Positions 13,509-28,004 of a stretch of DNA of 64,000 nucleotides are shown one piece after another. The notes below the pieces were generated by a model, which was not told where the DNA came from, made no database searches, and was given only the letters and a program-made list of their open reading frames with translations. A program made the translations under genes and the position numbers. The DNA is taken from assembly GCF_003590095.1 (NCBI RefSeq), contig NC_039491.1, positions 2,356,001 through 2,420,000 on the forward strand, written 5' to 3'. Position 1 is the stretch's first letter. Each line of letters begins with the position of its first letter. The DNA is from Trichoplusia ni (taxonomy: Eukaryota > Arthropoda > Insecta > Lepidoptera > Noctuidae).

Positions 13509-16500
13509 GTGAGCTATTTTGGTTGTTGGAGTCAACGCGGAACTAGTTTATTTAATAATGTTCATCGAAGGACTTTTCGTCGGTTGGGCCGTTAGATGAT
13601 TAGAAACAATCACGTGTACGGTGATCAGTTGGAAGATGGTGGACGAAGTTCTTTGTATGGTGTACTAAGCAATGACATTAATTCATTATGTCAGGTATGC
13701 TTTCCTGAACTTCCTAAATCATTATTTCTGTTGATTTCATTTAGTACTTACTATCTCTACAATGGGCGAAAGTTGCTTTGCCCCGCACGCGCATTTAACT
13801 TTCCTTGTTGTGTAAGCTGAACGTCAAACGACAGGTAGAGAGAGCAACTTAGAAATCGAGTCACTTTTACTGCAACTATTATCATTAACAATAATAACTA
13901 TTTTACAATTATTTTACGTTTTAGTTATTCACAAAAAATCAAGACTGCTTTTGCATGTCACTCCCACAGCCCTCGAAATGTGTTCATTTTATGGTGTTTC
14001 GATGTTTTCTTTTATTCCTTGGCACCCTCATTCGTCACGGCTACCCCAAACAGTCGAACCCCACTGTTGCTGGCTAGACGCTTGTTTTATTTGGAACGTC
14101 GTTGGCTCTGAGCTCGTTTCGGTTTAATATCGATGCAGTTACTGTTTGCTGTGTAGTTGTATTATTATTATTTTGAAAACTTTGTTTTTAGAAACCGAGA
14201 ATAAAATGATTTCTAGTTGTGCATGCTTACCTTGTTTGCAGCTGCTTCTATAGAAAGGCGTTCCATTTTTGAGCAAATAACCGAAATGCATTTATTTTGG
14301 TACCTGTATGCTTTTAAAATGTTTCAAAACCAGATCTGTTACAAAGAAAATACTTCGAGGCAGCTATAATACGGTGTCATAACATATGGGTTCGTTCCTT
14401 TCCTTGAGCAGGTAGTCAGTCAGGCGAGGCCGGAAAGCGCTCACCTTCTTATGTCCCTATAGCCTTTTTTTCATTCATGGTCCTCTTTTTGTGTTGGCAA
14501 ACGGAACGTTCCTGCTTTTTGTTCAGATTATAAAGATTTGAATTATGGTCTCGCGAATTGTCACTGTTTACAATACCTTTTTATTGGATGTTATCTTTGT
14601 TTTTATATAGATGACTACTGCAAAGCAAAATGTTTACTATAGATTTTACAATAGATAGATTTTAAATTTTGATAAACTTCACAACTTTCAAAGATTCGAA
14701 AATGATGGGAACTTTCTGTAATCTTTTAAGATTGTAATGACATTGTAATGAAGATTGCTGTTGTAATTCATAATTTTGCCATCTCCTCTTCTGTCCCTCT
14801 TTTTATATTTCGCCATAAGGTGCAAGAAAGAGGAGATATACTCTACGGTTATACAGTTCTCTACTTATATTTATGTCGTCGCGTCACCGTCTCCCCTAAA
14901 AGCTTAGTATCTATACAAAGTTAGGATCGTATTTTGTTGGACAGAATATAAAGATTTGCAGAGATGCTCCTTCGTGGAGGTCGACGAACTTCCTTCGCGC
15001 AGAATGCACGGAAGAGCATACAAGTGTGGGTAGATGCTTCGTCTCGACCCTCTTTACTCTTATTTGTTACGAACACCTCGGAGCCCTCGCACCCCATATA
15101 TATTTATAACGATCCACTTATTAAACTTGGATTTAAATCTCATTGACTTCTCGGTAATCCTTAATATTCGTCTTATTTTAACTTTTATATTTATAGTTGA
15201 CTGTAAGCCCTTTTCTTAGTATTTGCTGCTAGACTTATTTTCCTATTAAACCCGACTACACTGTATAACATTTTATTTGTAGAATCGCTTTTACTAAAAA
15301 AGCAATAAAAATGCTTTCCCGCACTAAACTATTACTCAGTAATCTAATTAGTAACAGTCATTAGAAATTCTAAGAAAACGCTTATTTAAAACACTAGGAA
15401 AATGCGTTTCCTAAACACTTTAGCATTCACCATTACTTACGTTAATTGGGCCAGCGTAAAGTCGGCTAAGACATTGTTGTATTACATAGAGCGTAATGTA
15501 TAGTTTTACAATCTAGTATGATTGTTTGAATAAATTGGGCGAGGTTATTTCGCAAGAATGTATCAATTTAGTCCGAGGGCCGGTGAGCGTTTACAAAGCG
15601 AAAGATTGCGGCCGAGCCCGCACTCGGTGCTCCTGTTTCGTTGACAGCGGAATGCGATAACTAAGTGGGTTTTGGCGGCACCGTTGCTGAATTTTGGTTA
15701 CGATAAGACCAGGTTAAAAGGAACTGTCTGTTATCAAAATAGAAATGGTGTTACGCTTGAATAATGAAACGTAAATCGTAAAGAATGCAGTCATTGAAAA
15801 GATAAGCTTGTTAGTTCTGGCTAAAATCCAACTTGTGTTGGTGTCTTGTACGTACTGATTTACGTTATATTGTATAAGCATTAAAACGTGATCACTTGTC
15901 TCTGTCTTACCGTTACACTCTACTAAAAAGAAGGTTATATTTAAGATTGCTTTTGGAGCAGGTCATTTATTGTTAAATATAATTTTGATCAAATTTCCAA
16001 ACTGTTGGAAAGTTTAATAACATTGTTGCAGATTAGCAACACATGAGCATATGACCGGATGCCCTTTAACCGATTTACGGAATCGATTACACGTGACTAG
16101 TACTTGCGATCAAAACCGTTATAAAACTATGTTGTTTAATTAATACTAAATGAAGTTTTAAATACAAAGCGCTGCAGGGGCCACGCCTAGTTATATAATA
16201 ATGTTGATATAAATAGCAAATTTATTGATATAGCGATTACACACGTATTCAAAGTCTTCCTTATTATCGTGTTGTATATTACACAAGGCCAAGGTTATCA
16301 AAATATACGCTACTAAATCTTGTTTGGGAAATCAAATGTATTCTTTTCCGTTTTTATGCCATCGTACAACTTTTACGAAGGAGAACATCGTTTCGTTTCG
16401 AACAGAATCCAATATTATGTTTGTTTATGCATGGATCGTTTTCAAATCAATGTCACGAATCCATTTGTGAACGTTTGTATTACATTATGAGATTATTTAA

Positions 16501-17579
16501 ATTTTAACTCCATCAGAAAGTAACAGTGGTAGACCCTTTACGTATAATATTCAAATGATAAAAACATGTCATGTAGCTCTGACGTATGTATATATTTATT
16601 ATTTATCATATGTAAATATTCCAAATGTATATCAGTCTGTTAAGTAGCCATCAAAACAGTTAAGCTTCATTTAAGAAAGAAAAACAAATATCTAGAGTAC
16701 AAAATAGACATGAATTTTCTAATTTTCTCCTTGCGGTATCCACAAAACTGATGTAGCATATCTCATATATAAAGCGTCAGCCAGAAATTCTATTGTTAAA
16801 CTCTTGAAAATCTTTAGAAAATAAGAAGAGAATAGCTGTAATTTGTTTTGTGGCCATTTCTAAGGTGAAACCTCATAATTTGAATATAGCGTCTTTGTCG
16901 ATGGAAAGTCCGTCGTTGCGTCTTTCTTCGGTACGGTGCGTGGCGCCTTCTCTTTGTACGATGATCTCGACTAGTTTCACCAACATACGACTTTGAACGA
17001 CTTAGATTTCTTTTAATATCTCATGTTCAATCAATGTAAAACATTCTGTTCTCGTGGCCTCGTCAGTTTAACTCATATAGCCAGCTTAATAATAATATTC
17101 AGGAACTTGTTGTTATTAATAAAAGGCTCGTGGCGTAAATAATGTAAAATAATAATATTCCAATCTTTATAAATAAACCTTACCCTCTTTGTTGATCGAT
17201 CAGAAAGCTGTTTTAAGCTTCGTTTATGGATGTGTTGCAATGTTGCTGTAACTCTTGTCCGACGTCATTACTCAGCTGAAAGTGGCGCATAAAACTATGA
17301 CAAGAAAACCACTCACGTAACATCTTTTAAATAATGTACCTACGCCGCTCTACATAACTTCTGGAGCCAATTTTTCATAAATAATGTTCGAAAAGTATAG
17401 GCTAGCAACACTTACCGTCGTTTATACTTAAATTGAGAAGACCATGTGTTTAAATTATGATAACGTAATGTTTACATTAAGTTTACTATCAAAATCAGAA
17501 TAATGCTGAGGAACGAATATTGTTCGTTTTATTATCAGGTATATAGGTGGTATTTATTATTTTATCCGATGCCGATTTA

Positions 17580-17890
17580 GAGCACGGTAGCGTGAGGCGT
17601 TAATTTGCCGAGGGAGCAATTCGGAACGGGGACATCGCGCGCACTCCAACTTGGTCGGAGAGCCGCGCGCGTTGACCCATTTTGTGCGTAACGCGGTATG
17701 GTGCGTGGAGGAATCGATGATATAGCAACCAAATCTCGAGGCCTTCGCCGCTTTACTGATGAGTTTGGATCTGTGTCAGGGTCCTCCCCCGCTCGACGTC
17801 CCTACGCCTTTCAACCTCCCTCCGGCTCCGGTAGGCAGCCCCTGCCTCAGTTGACCCGTAAAACTCTAGTGTTTGCGTTATACTTTCTGC
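17580..17890. promoter_or_regulatory. GC-rich island in rdx intron 1
   Basis: This CpG-rich block has repeated GCGCGC motifs (about 17635-17670) and pyrimidine-rich stretches, much richer in G+C than its flanks. It may be an alternative promoter or enhancer. A 67-codon open frame from 17698 has no recognisable family and no clear donor site that would fit the rdx frame. Confidence 0.3.
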
Positions 17891-18469
17891 TGGCTCTTTA
17901 ATGATTTGAGGTCACTTGCTCTACCATTGTATGTACCTTGAATAGTAAATATTTCGATTTAATTCCATCATATAATATAAAAGTAATTCCTAAATGAAAT
18001 CAGAATATACAATTACTTAAATGTCATTTACATTGCTCCATATCATGATAATTCGTCATTGAATAGCCTAATATTATGGCTATATTATATCATTATTTCA
18101 ACGATTATTATCTAAAACAAGTGTAATAATGCAAAGATTGCGTTAGAATTGTTAAACTATTCATACTTTGTGAGAAGCTTAAGCTAACAAACACAGAGGT
18201 CACTTATTTTGGGGCGATGTATACTTGACCAAGTTTTTGTTATTCATAATTCTTATAATTCTTCCATAAAATACTTGACATAATAAAAACTTAAGGCCTA
18301 CGCTTTTGTGCATTTATGTTGTTATGAGTGAACCGTTGTACTTAACGGTCTTTCAATCGTTTTGTTAATAATGTAATATGAATTCAAATTTAACTTAAAC
18401 ATTTACGTCATTAATATAATTAAGATAATACAGTTTGGGTGTCGCACTATTCTAACTGAATCGTGACCA

Positions 18470-18730
18470 AATGGAAATAATTGAATGAGAGAGCTTCAGG
18501 TTAGCGATGGAGTGGTGATCGACCTTTGCAGCTCCGTCACCTTCGTAGCAGCCGACAGCGCCGTTGGCATTGTCGCCTCGACGACAATAGGAAGCAACGC
18601 GGCCGCAGATCGCTATTGGGCTTAAGGCCATTTTCAATGCACCATCTTTTACCTTGTGCCCCTTACTGAGGAGTGACCCGAAATCGACGCCGGCGGTTAT
18701 AGAGCGCGGCGAGGATCTGCATGCCTTTAC
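18470..18730. promoter_or_regulatory. GC-richer island in rdx intron 1, possible conserved element
   Basis: About 260 bp of balanced base composition in AT-rich intron, with several CpG and NotI-like GCGGCCGC motifs near 18598-18606. No splice-bounded reading frame fits rdx. Regulatory function is a guess based only on composition. Confidence 0.25.
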
Positions 18731-21700
18731 CGATATTGTTTTTATCAAGCAGGTTAATATTGACCCGGTTTATCAATGGAGACCTTTGCCATAAATAATC
18801 TCGATCAACTCCATAATAATAGGTAAAGTAAATTTGACTTTAATTTCTACAATGAAAACAAACTTGTTCAAAAACTTGTATAAATGAAACAAATAAATAT
18901 TGTTCGTGGCATGGTGCATTAAATAGCATCAAAATACGTTCAAATAGCATTGATTCTGCAAAGCAAATCGCTGCCCTACAAATAGAGTCGTATAACACAC
19001 GTAGGCCTTGCCCAATTTTTTTCAAATGCCACTCTTTTACCATGTAGGTCAAATGCATTACGATGTCAAAATTGACCTGGTTTTTTTTTCTGCTTGAATG
19101 TCTTAAAATTATGATATAACATTTTTATTGTTAATTGATATAATGTTTAAAAACACTGTATTCATAATAAAATTTGCACCTGCGCTAATTCATTACTTCT
19201 GACAGACATATGGTGATTAAAGAATTGTTAAGATGTAGGAAAGTAGAACGGGGGCATCAATTTCAAGGTCGAACGTAGCTGAACAAATTTGTTTTAACTG
19301 GTCAAATTTAGCGTTAACTTTTAAACACTTTGGATATGTACGTCCTGTTTGACACACATGGATTAAGATCACATCAGAAGATAAGACTATCAGAAAAAAA
19401 AATTGAGGTCATCAAATGTTGAATGCTATTGGACATTTGTATAGAAATACGAATCCAGATCACAAAGTGATTGTATTTCTTATGCATTGTGGGTTTTATG
19501 CTTTATTGCTATTCAAGAGCACGAATGTAGAGCCATTTTACCAATGTAACCTTACGCAATAATTTAAAAGGTAAGTGAAAACAGCTTTACTTTTTACTAT
19601 TCATAATAATTGGCTATTAAACCTTTTTAATGACCTCTATCTAAACATAAAAAATAAACCTTGGAAATTGTCTCCCCTTTCATTAAACGCCTCTCAAATG
19701 TATAGAATGGTTAACGCATTTAGCGTGGATTCTAGTCAAAGCCTTTTCGTAATTTGACGGATGGTTTTTATAGTTTTTGTCTAGTGTTTCTTAATATACA
19801 ATGTGTGCGCATACGAAGACTGAAAGTGTACGTCCGCCTGGTTGTGTGCGCGGCCTCAACCGAGTTTTGTCGATGCTTTCTCGAGCGGCGAACCGGGTCG
19901 CGTTCTCGATGCCCCTTGCTGCGCTGGCTGGTACAAACTGCTGCCTGTGTCTCGACGAGCTTGACACACGCACACCGGCGACTGATCACTAGTCACTGTG
20001 TTAATACGCCTACATCTTTACCAGATGTTTGGAGTCAGGGTTAGTCAATCATTTCAATAAATGCGGCGAACGAGAAATCGCTTAGACTTTAGAGAATATC
20101 TCAACGTACCATAGATTGTTTGCTCTGCAAAATGAGTGCTTTGTGAATTGCAAAAAGGAGGGCACGGTTACATTTACATAATTTAAGGTTAAAGGTAAAG
20201 ATAGTTTTACCTGTAGGTAGAAATTGAATGTTGAAAAGAAATATAGGATGAATATGTTTAGTTTCGTTTTAGAAAAGACATGTAAATCAGACGTAATAAA
20301 TTATGTTTTATTCAAGATTCTTTGCTATGACCCCGCTGGTGTAATAGCTTCTATTTGCTAAACAAAGCACAAGGTTTTAGTTTGTGTTCCGGCTCGGCGT
20401 GTGTGTATATGTGCCAACCTTGTATTCTCCTTGCCGATATTTAATCCTACTGGACTCAATGCGATTCTAGTTACGTACATCATTACAGCAACTGCTCAAG
20501 TCCAGTTCTAAACTGAAACTAATAAATTATAGTTTTATACACTGGTTAGAAAAGCGTTACCTATTGTGTTTTATTGACTACGTGATAACGTTGTTTTAAG
20601 CAGTAGCATGATAACCAAGGAATTAAATGTCCATTAAATGGGTATCCGAGTGACCATCAAAATTGTTAGATAGAATTAAAGGCAATCGACAGTGACGACC
20701 CTCGCCAGTGTAGGAAGTAGGGTCATGCAATTTATATTAGGCTGAAGTCAAGGTCTCACCAATCATTTTGGCCATCTAGTATTCATAGGACAATGCAAGT
20801 TAAGGCCAAATCATTTCAGCCTCCTTTGTCATTTGTAATGAGACAGGACTCGCCGCGCTTCCTACTGATCTTATTCAGCCTGCCTTGATATGAAAATGAG
20901 ACACTTTAATAAATATTATTACAGATTCAACGTTTATCTATTTGCGATTGCATATTCATGGCAAAACAATGTAGAACTCGTAGGGCCGAGGTGGCACAGT
21001 TTCTTGTTTGAGTTATAAATCAATCTGTCCTAGTTAGATTAGCGTTGTATGTAGCGTTGCTCAGCCATCGATGTCTTCGCTTTCCAAAGGCAGTGTTGCC
21101 AAATACTGATGGTGTATGGTGGTCAGGCGGAGCGAGTTGCGCTGTTCGTGTATCGGTTTCGTTTCCCATTCGCGCACCTTTACGTGCGTATGATTCGAAG
21201 TATTACATAACCGGCTCGCGCAAACTCCACCACACGTCACTCTTTGTATTTAAAACATGTCAAGTGTCGTGATAATTTCAAAACGATTTATTTAAGAAAT
21301 TCTAAATATTATTTTTATTTAAGATTTCATTAGCTTGGCGACAAGGTTACGTAAGATAATGTTAAAAAGATTATACTTAAGTTTTAAATAAGTATGAAAA
21401 CTGAATAGGTAAAAATATGTTTAATTTAAAAGGCAATATGTGGGTTTCAATGTAACGGCGACAAGTTAAACCGCTTCAGGGTTCACATGCGAGGCATTCG
21501 GTTTGATTCAGAATTGGCCGTTCGTCCTCGTCCTCGGTCGAACGCTTCCGCCTTACAGCTTATCCTCGCCTGCGGTGCCCATGATAATCTTTTGTAGTAT
21601 GAGCCTTGATCCTAGGTCTCTTCCAAAGTCACCCGTCTATTTATTACTATAACAATCTTGTAATTTCCTTTCTAGGTATAATCAGCAAACCGCGCGCGCC

Positions 21701-24700
21701 TCTTCGTTGAAGTACGTAATATTTTTTAAGTAATTTATTTATCTTAACCAATTAAATTACTTAAGTATTTTATATTTAACAATTTTTAGGTTACAGTTAC
21801 ACAAATTTAATTCAATTTAATAGAACTCTACATTTCCTAAAATACTTGTGTTAATCCCAGGTTTGTGTTCTTTTACTTTGACTTCAGCACAAATAATAAG
21901 AGTGGAAAGGCTAATATTTTATGTATAATTGCATTTCCATGTGAACAGTGGATAATAACGTTGGTTTTATTGAGCCACGTGCAAACAGGTAGGCGTGAGT
22001 GCGTGTACGTCACAGCCCAGCCTATGAAGGTCATGACGTAACAACGTAGCCTCACCATTATTCAGCTTGTCGATCCATCGCTCGGTTCCTCACGAGGCCA
22101 AACGTTCTATTACTCGACAGCAGAGGTTATGCGCGCTCGTATAATTCTGTCTCATTTCCTTAACTTCAAGTTCGTCGGCGGCGGCGGCACTGGATCCCGC
22201 ATTAAAAGCCTAATAAGCTGATTTACAACCAGGAAATGTAGAGTCTCTGCGTAGCGAGCAAAATTATCTTAAAACCTAGTTAAGACACATCTAGTACATC
22301 CATGCCTTTGGTATTTAATATGGTGTAATCATGTCATATTATATTTCAATGAATTTAGAATATAACGTTGAATATTCCGCAGCGGATAACTTTCGTAATA
22401 TTTGTGTGTAAGAAGCTCTCGCTGATATCTTGTTGGAAACGAGCCAAGTCTGACGGTGTTCTCTAGAGAAGGTCCGGAATCTAATATAAACACTACAAAT
22501 TCAAAGTAATCTATACCGGTATGTCTGCTTCCTTCTAATGACCTCTGAATACACATTTTAGGTTTTTACTGGAACGATAAACCATAACAGTAATATTGAA
22601 ATGTTTTTAGACACAGGCACCAAGGGCTCTTAATTATTCGTTTTAAATTGTCGACGAAAACCATAACCTTCATAAATTTATATATTAGTAATCGCGATGT
22701 ATTGACGCTGATCCGTTTTCATGGCTTACTTATACTAGAAGTATATATTTGTACATCTAATAAATTTATAAAATAATAGTAACACGGAAATTGCGTACAC
22801 CTAGATTACAGCTTGAGCTGATAAAAATTGAAGTACCTACGTTGTTCATATTCACTAGTCTTATATTATTGGTGACTTTCATTGATTAATTTTATCTTTC
22901 AATGTCAAACACAAAGATAAGTTTTGTTTAAACGTGTATAGAGTTACTTGCAAAGTATTCAAAATAATAAGTTTATTTTAACTATTTGCGCAAAACTGCA
23001 AATGATTCGCTAACAAGTATTGAGCGTGTAACCTGCGCAGTAGACTGTTAATATAGAGGTGGAAACTCGATTCACGATGAGATGCTATAGCTCAGTTGAT
23101 CGCACGACTTCCCCCAATGGGGACTAAGAAGTTATATCTCGTCTGGAGAATGAAAGAAGCACCCCCTCTTATAATTATAATAATAAGGTAATATTTCTTT
23201 CTGTTCCCCTTTATCAGACCAGCTATAAGGCGGTCGGTTACTTGCATTTCAGCTATATTAAAATTTCTCACACATTTTATAGAAATATCTGCTTTTATGA
23301 TACTCAAGTTATTAGTAAGAGCAAATGTACTTAAACGTGAACAGTTTCGAGCATGTCGTTGATATAAATATAGGTATCTTACAAAGCACCTCAGATATGC
23401 AATGAGAAAGTTAATCGCTAGGCAATATAGTTAATCAATATTTTAACGGAACAACATTAATGGGATACTTATGTACATGATAGTTATCTTTGATATATTT
23501 TTTGTACGCTGTTTGAAGATTTATATTTTTTTGAGGAAGTATAAAATTTACACTTCCCTAATTGATAAGAAATATAAGATTGTTTAGATTTGTCGCGTAC
23601 TTGGGATTTAATTGTTAGGTAGTAGGTCGGACCGCCATCGTTTGCGATGACGTGGCGTCGGAGCGCGGTCACCTTGCCCGTCCTCGCACATCGCGGACAA
23701 ATAAAGGTGGTATGAGCATTTAGTTCCGCGTTCGCTAACACGAAATACCTATTTACTTATTAATGTAAATTATGTTATTATGTCTCACATATACTTTTAC
23801 AGTTTTAATTGGCCTCTACACTCAAGAATGTAAGTCCTTAGGGATTTTATCAACAATACCGCCCGCCCTCTAGACATAATCTTCGAAGTCGTTAAGTACA
23901 GACGCAGAATGTTTTCTATTCTTGTAACTATTTACTTCACATATAATGAGCATTAATGTCTGCATGTGATTGTATGTCCAAGTATATTATACCAATAACC
24001 TTCCATGTCAGTAGATAACACATGTCATACGTGTTCAACTAAAAATATAGTATCTTCCTACTTTGCTGTTCTTCAGACTACAATGATCTCATAGTTCTTA
24101 GCATATGACCTATACTGACAAAGGTATTTGTAAATTGATTGTGTACCAATTAATATAATGGCTCTCAAGTTTATCGCACGGACCAACCTGTTATTGTTTT
24201 TTTGTCGCCACAAAGTCTTGTGAATGTTATTGTCGCTAAGTTTATAAAATCGCTTCTTAAATGCATCTGCTAATAATATTATACATTTCATTATGACCGT
24301 AGTCAACAAAGGAGAATAATAACAAATAATGTAAAGCGCGAGTGCTCGGGCATCGCGCTATCGCAATGTTAGGGACTCTTCTGTTGCTTTGTGTAAGGTC
24401 TACTTTCGTTTGAGTTCGTTTCGTCTATTTTAATGTCTCTGCAGCCCCTTTGAATATGTAAGTAACTATGTTGCTATCGGCGCTGTCTGTTTTGCAGTCG
24501 TTCCTTGCTGCTCTACCTTGTCTCGACGGCGGGTGGGTAAACTATATAAAATTGAAGCGGTATTAAGGAGCATACTTTGTGGAACATGCATTTCCACAAC
24601 TCATTTGTGAATATTGTCGCTTGTGAAGTTTCACTGTTTACTTTCCCATATTGCGTATTACGTTACACAAGTCACGGTTGCAAAAGCACTTTGGGGTCGC

Positions 24701-27700
24701 GTGCGACTGTCAAGACAGTTGACTTCTTTCGTTACTTTGGTTGGGTATTAAGTTTGCATTGATCAATCCTGTTATTTATTTTGATTTTATAATTAGACTA
24801 CATATATGAATATACAAACAACTGAGTAGGTATACTAGCTTAGTGTTTCATTTCAATTCGAAGTGCATAGCTTAAGTAACGCTAAGTAATGCCAAATCGA
24901 TTGCAGCAAAGAAAACATAGCTGTAATTATAATTAATTATTGCGGTTTAACAGTAAATTATCGCGTCGATTGTGTTCAGCACTGAACGCACTTTTGACAG
25001 TTTTATTGTTATATTTACAACGGACTATGAGACGCCGACGGCCGCCGCAACCTTGAATACATCATGTGTTTGATTATTTCAGACGTCACACCTACAATTT
25101 GCTCTGTTTATATCTGCTTGATCCATCACATAAGCCACATATACATACATTATAACATAGATATGTTTGTTATGTAATCTTCTCTCATCTCCCCCGATCT
25201 GCAGTCCAGATTCGTTCGTTCAGATCATTTTATCGTTTGGCACTTCTCGTTTACGACTCATAAAGTGTAATGTGGTATCGAAAACATGTGACAGCTTTTA
25301 AATGATGTTCCTTGTTACCAACATGACTTTATTATTTTAACGTAGGTACCTTTGCTGTCGAGCAACTTAAATTAAACTATTTTTACCGGCGGACCTTCTT
25401 GGCATGAACCTCATCGCAAATTGACATACTTTATTGCTTTATGATCACAGCCAATTCTCTGAAAGCATAATTCTGTGTTAATATAAAGTCAGCACCGCGA
25501 CTGAACACCTTTTATATGGAACTACCTTGTTCTCTTCATGGTATGGATTATTACTAAGCGGGATTTTCTTTTTGTTATTAAATTTAATTTCACGATGTAG
25601 CGTATTACAATTATAGTATTTAGGGTTTCGCTTCTATTTATTTATTATGGATGTTTATTTTTGATGAGGATACAAATGTATTTATTTCAAATTGTTACAA
25701 CTAACCGCAGAACGTCACAAATCAGGAAAATGAAAATTACCTATATTTCACAAAAAAACAAATCATATTCGTATCCTTCGTTAGTCAACCATAGGTATAT
25801 TACTCATACTCGGTACCCATGCTCCAAAATTAGGTTTTGTCATTTGGAACACTAGGTGTTTATACCGCATAAGTAACCTCGACATCTGTACTTGTTGCGT
25901 CATCGCCGGACATGATACAATACCTCTATTATTAAAATGTCACAGCACAGAGAATTGCTTAGTCGCTTTGTGTACGAGAGGTGACCTCGCAACCACTTAA
26001 ACCGTCTTCAGTCCTTAGAAGAAACGGTGTCTTCAACAAACAAGAACTAGCACAAAATCAATAAAAACACTGCAGTGTAAATACGATCCCCCGGTCTACG
26101 TAACATCAAAGATACTAGTCACGTTCTTAATATTATTTGTAAAGTTTTAATTAATTAAAGACATGTGCTCACGTCATGAATAACTCTGTTCGACAAGTAT
26201 TTTTCCTGTACACCTAATATGGAACGTGTGCATGTTACTGTATTTTAATACTATTCAATGCGTATATTGCAAATAGTTTCCCATTGTTTTTGTCGCACCG
26301 TATTTACCAACAAGCGAATGTAAAATAATATGTGCAATAACGACACCGATATCGTAGGACAATTTGCTCGGTAAACAAGCCGTCCTTCAGATCCCAGTCG
26401 AGGACCCTATAATGTCGGGTCGTCCTCAGGGCGTCTGAGTCACAACTCGCAGTCATCGTTAAGAGGGCATTGCTCACTTGGTTACTCCCCCCTTGGCACG
26501 CCCGCTGCATCAGCGAACCACCCGTTTAAAAAAATAAAACCACTCATATGCGTATCAGTACATTCATTGTTCTATCGTCCTTATTCCGATTCCATTGTCT
26601 CGCAACTGTCCGCCATTATTATTATTGATCGCAAATTTATGGTTGTGCAGCCTTATTGTAAACCTTTTCAGGGTTTAACATTAGTAGAATATGGAACTAA
26701 TTGTAATAACAATGTGATATGTCCCGGTAAACCGCGATGTTATTTATAAGTGAACTTTTTAAACGAATGTGAATTATTTAGAGCATAATTTAATTTTAAA
26801 TGCCAGGGCACTAATGCTTTCATAAATTTTATTTATTCAATAAACATGTGTTCATTTTAAATGGAACAGTAATACGTATTATAATAGATCACTTATTGCT
26901 CGCAGCTTAGTGTAATACATAGCTATTGTGATATTTCTTTGTTATGCTAATAATGAGCTTTCACATGGCCGCAAAGTATTAAAATACGATGATGATTAAA
27001 CACAGATAGCGTTTCTCTAAATGTAAAATCAACGTGCGTGACACAACAGAAATTGATGTAAATGTGACGAACTTTACCTCACAAATACATAAGTCAGTCA
27101 GATAAATGTGCCAGATTTACCGTCACTCGATTTACAGCGCCTACTTACGGCTTGAGATTTACCAACCGATCCCAATAATGTAGTGAAACGACGTCGAGAG
27201 GACTTAAATATAGAAGAGGATGCGTGCTGGTCGGGTGACATCTATAATAAGACCACGGGAGACCGATGATACGTACTACGTAGATTGCTCAACATTTCAC
27301 GGGTTGTTGACTCGTTAAAATCATATCAAAAACTTTCAAATGTTAAACCTTTGTGCACTCTACTTGACATTGTGCATACGTAAATATTTTTTCAACGAAA
27401 ATCTTAATGCTTTGTCGTTAAAAGTTATAGCCAGTGTTTAAACCCTAACATCATAATATGTGACCGATATTATGATAATCACCTATATGCACTTTTTGTT
27501 GTTAGGCTAAGATACTACTTGACTTTGGCTTATCCTTAATCCCTAAGCGTCGATAAAGAAAACTCGAGATAATAATACATATTTTTATGTCTTTTTAATT
27601 AGTTAAAATATCGTAAAATTGTTTAGACTAATTATTTAAAGGTACCTGTGGGCTTTGTTAAAAATAATCTTTTTATGGTAATTCATCTTGACGAAACGCT

Positions 27701-27985
27701 ATCGTTTACAATTCTTAATAGTATTTTTTGTCGTCGTTAGCAAGGTGGTCCCATCGGTGGGTGGTCTACCGCAAGGGCCATCAGGCCGCACGGTAACCTT
27801 AACGTCAATGCTATTATGCTACAGATCAACAAAATCCTACTCGACTTACACGAGAACTCTGTATAATTATGGCTACATTTTATGTAGGCCAAAAGTAATA
27901 GATGAGTTGATATGATGATTCACCTATTGTTAATCGTCATAGGAGCGGTTTACTGAAGCTGAATGTAGGTCGGTCGGGCCGCTCC

Positions 27986-28004
27986 ATTTGCCACAGTGGC
28001 AAAT
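27986..28004. repeat. 9-bp perfect palindrome around a central A
   Basis: ATTTGCCAC-A-GTGGCAAAT is a perfect dyad and lies in a GC-richer patch of the rdx first intron. It could be a binding site for a dimeric factor. No factor can be named from the sequence alone. Confidence 0.5.

Noticed and set aside
13596..13694. 33-codon frame ending at a good donor (CAG|GTATGC) just after the rdx promoter
   Set aside because: Its phase 0 donor would put the exon at 31,019 out of the rdx frame, and it lies downstream of the better donor at 13508. It could be part of an alternative 5' UTR only.
23083..23120. tRNA-like A box (TAGCTCAGTTGA)
   Set aside because: No B box at the right distance and no cloverleaf can be drawn, so neither a tRNA gene nor a SINE is supported.
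27688..27915. 75-codon open frame with a signal-peptide-like start
   Set aside because: It begins at TTG rather than ATG and lacks similarity or splice sites; the hydrophobic stretch is likely due to T-rich sequence.
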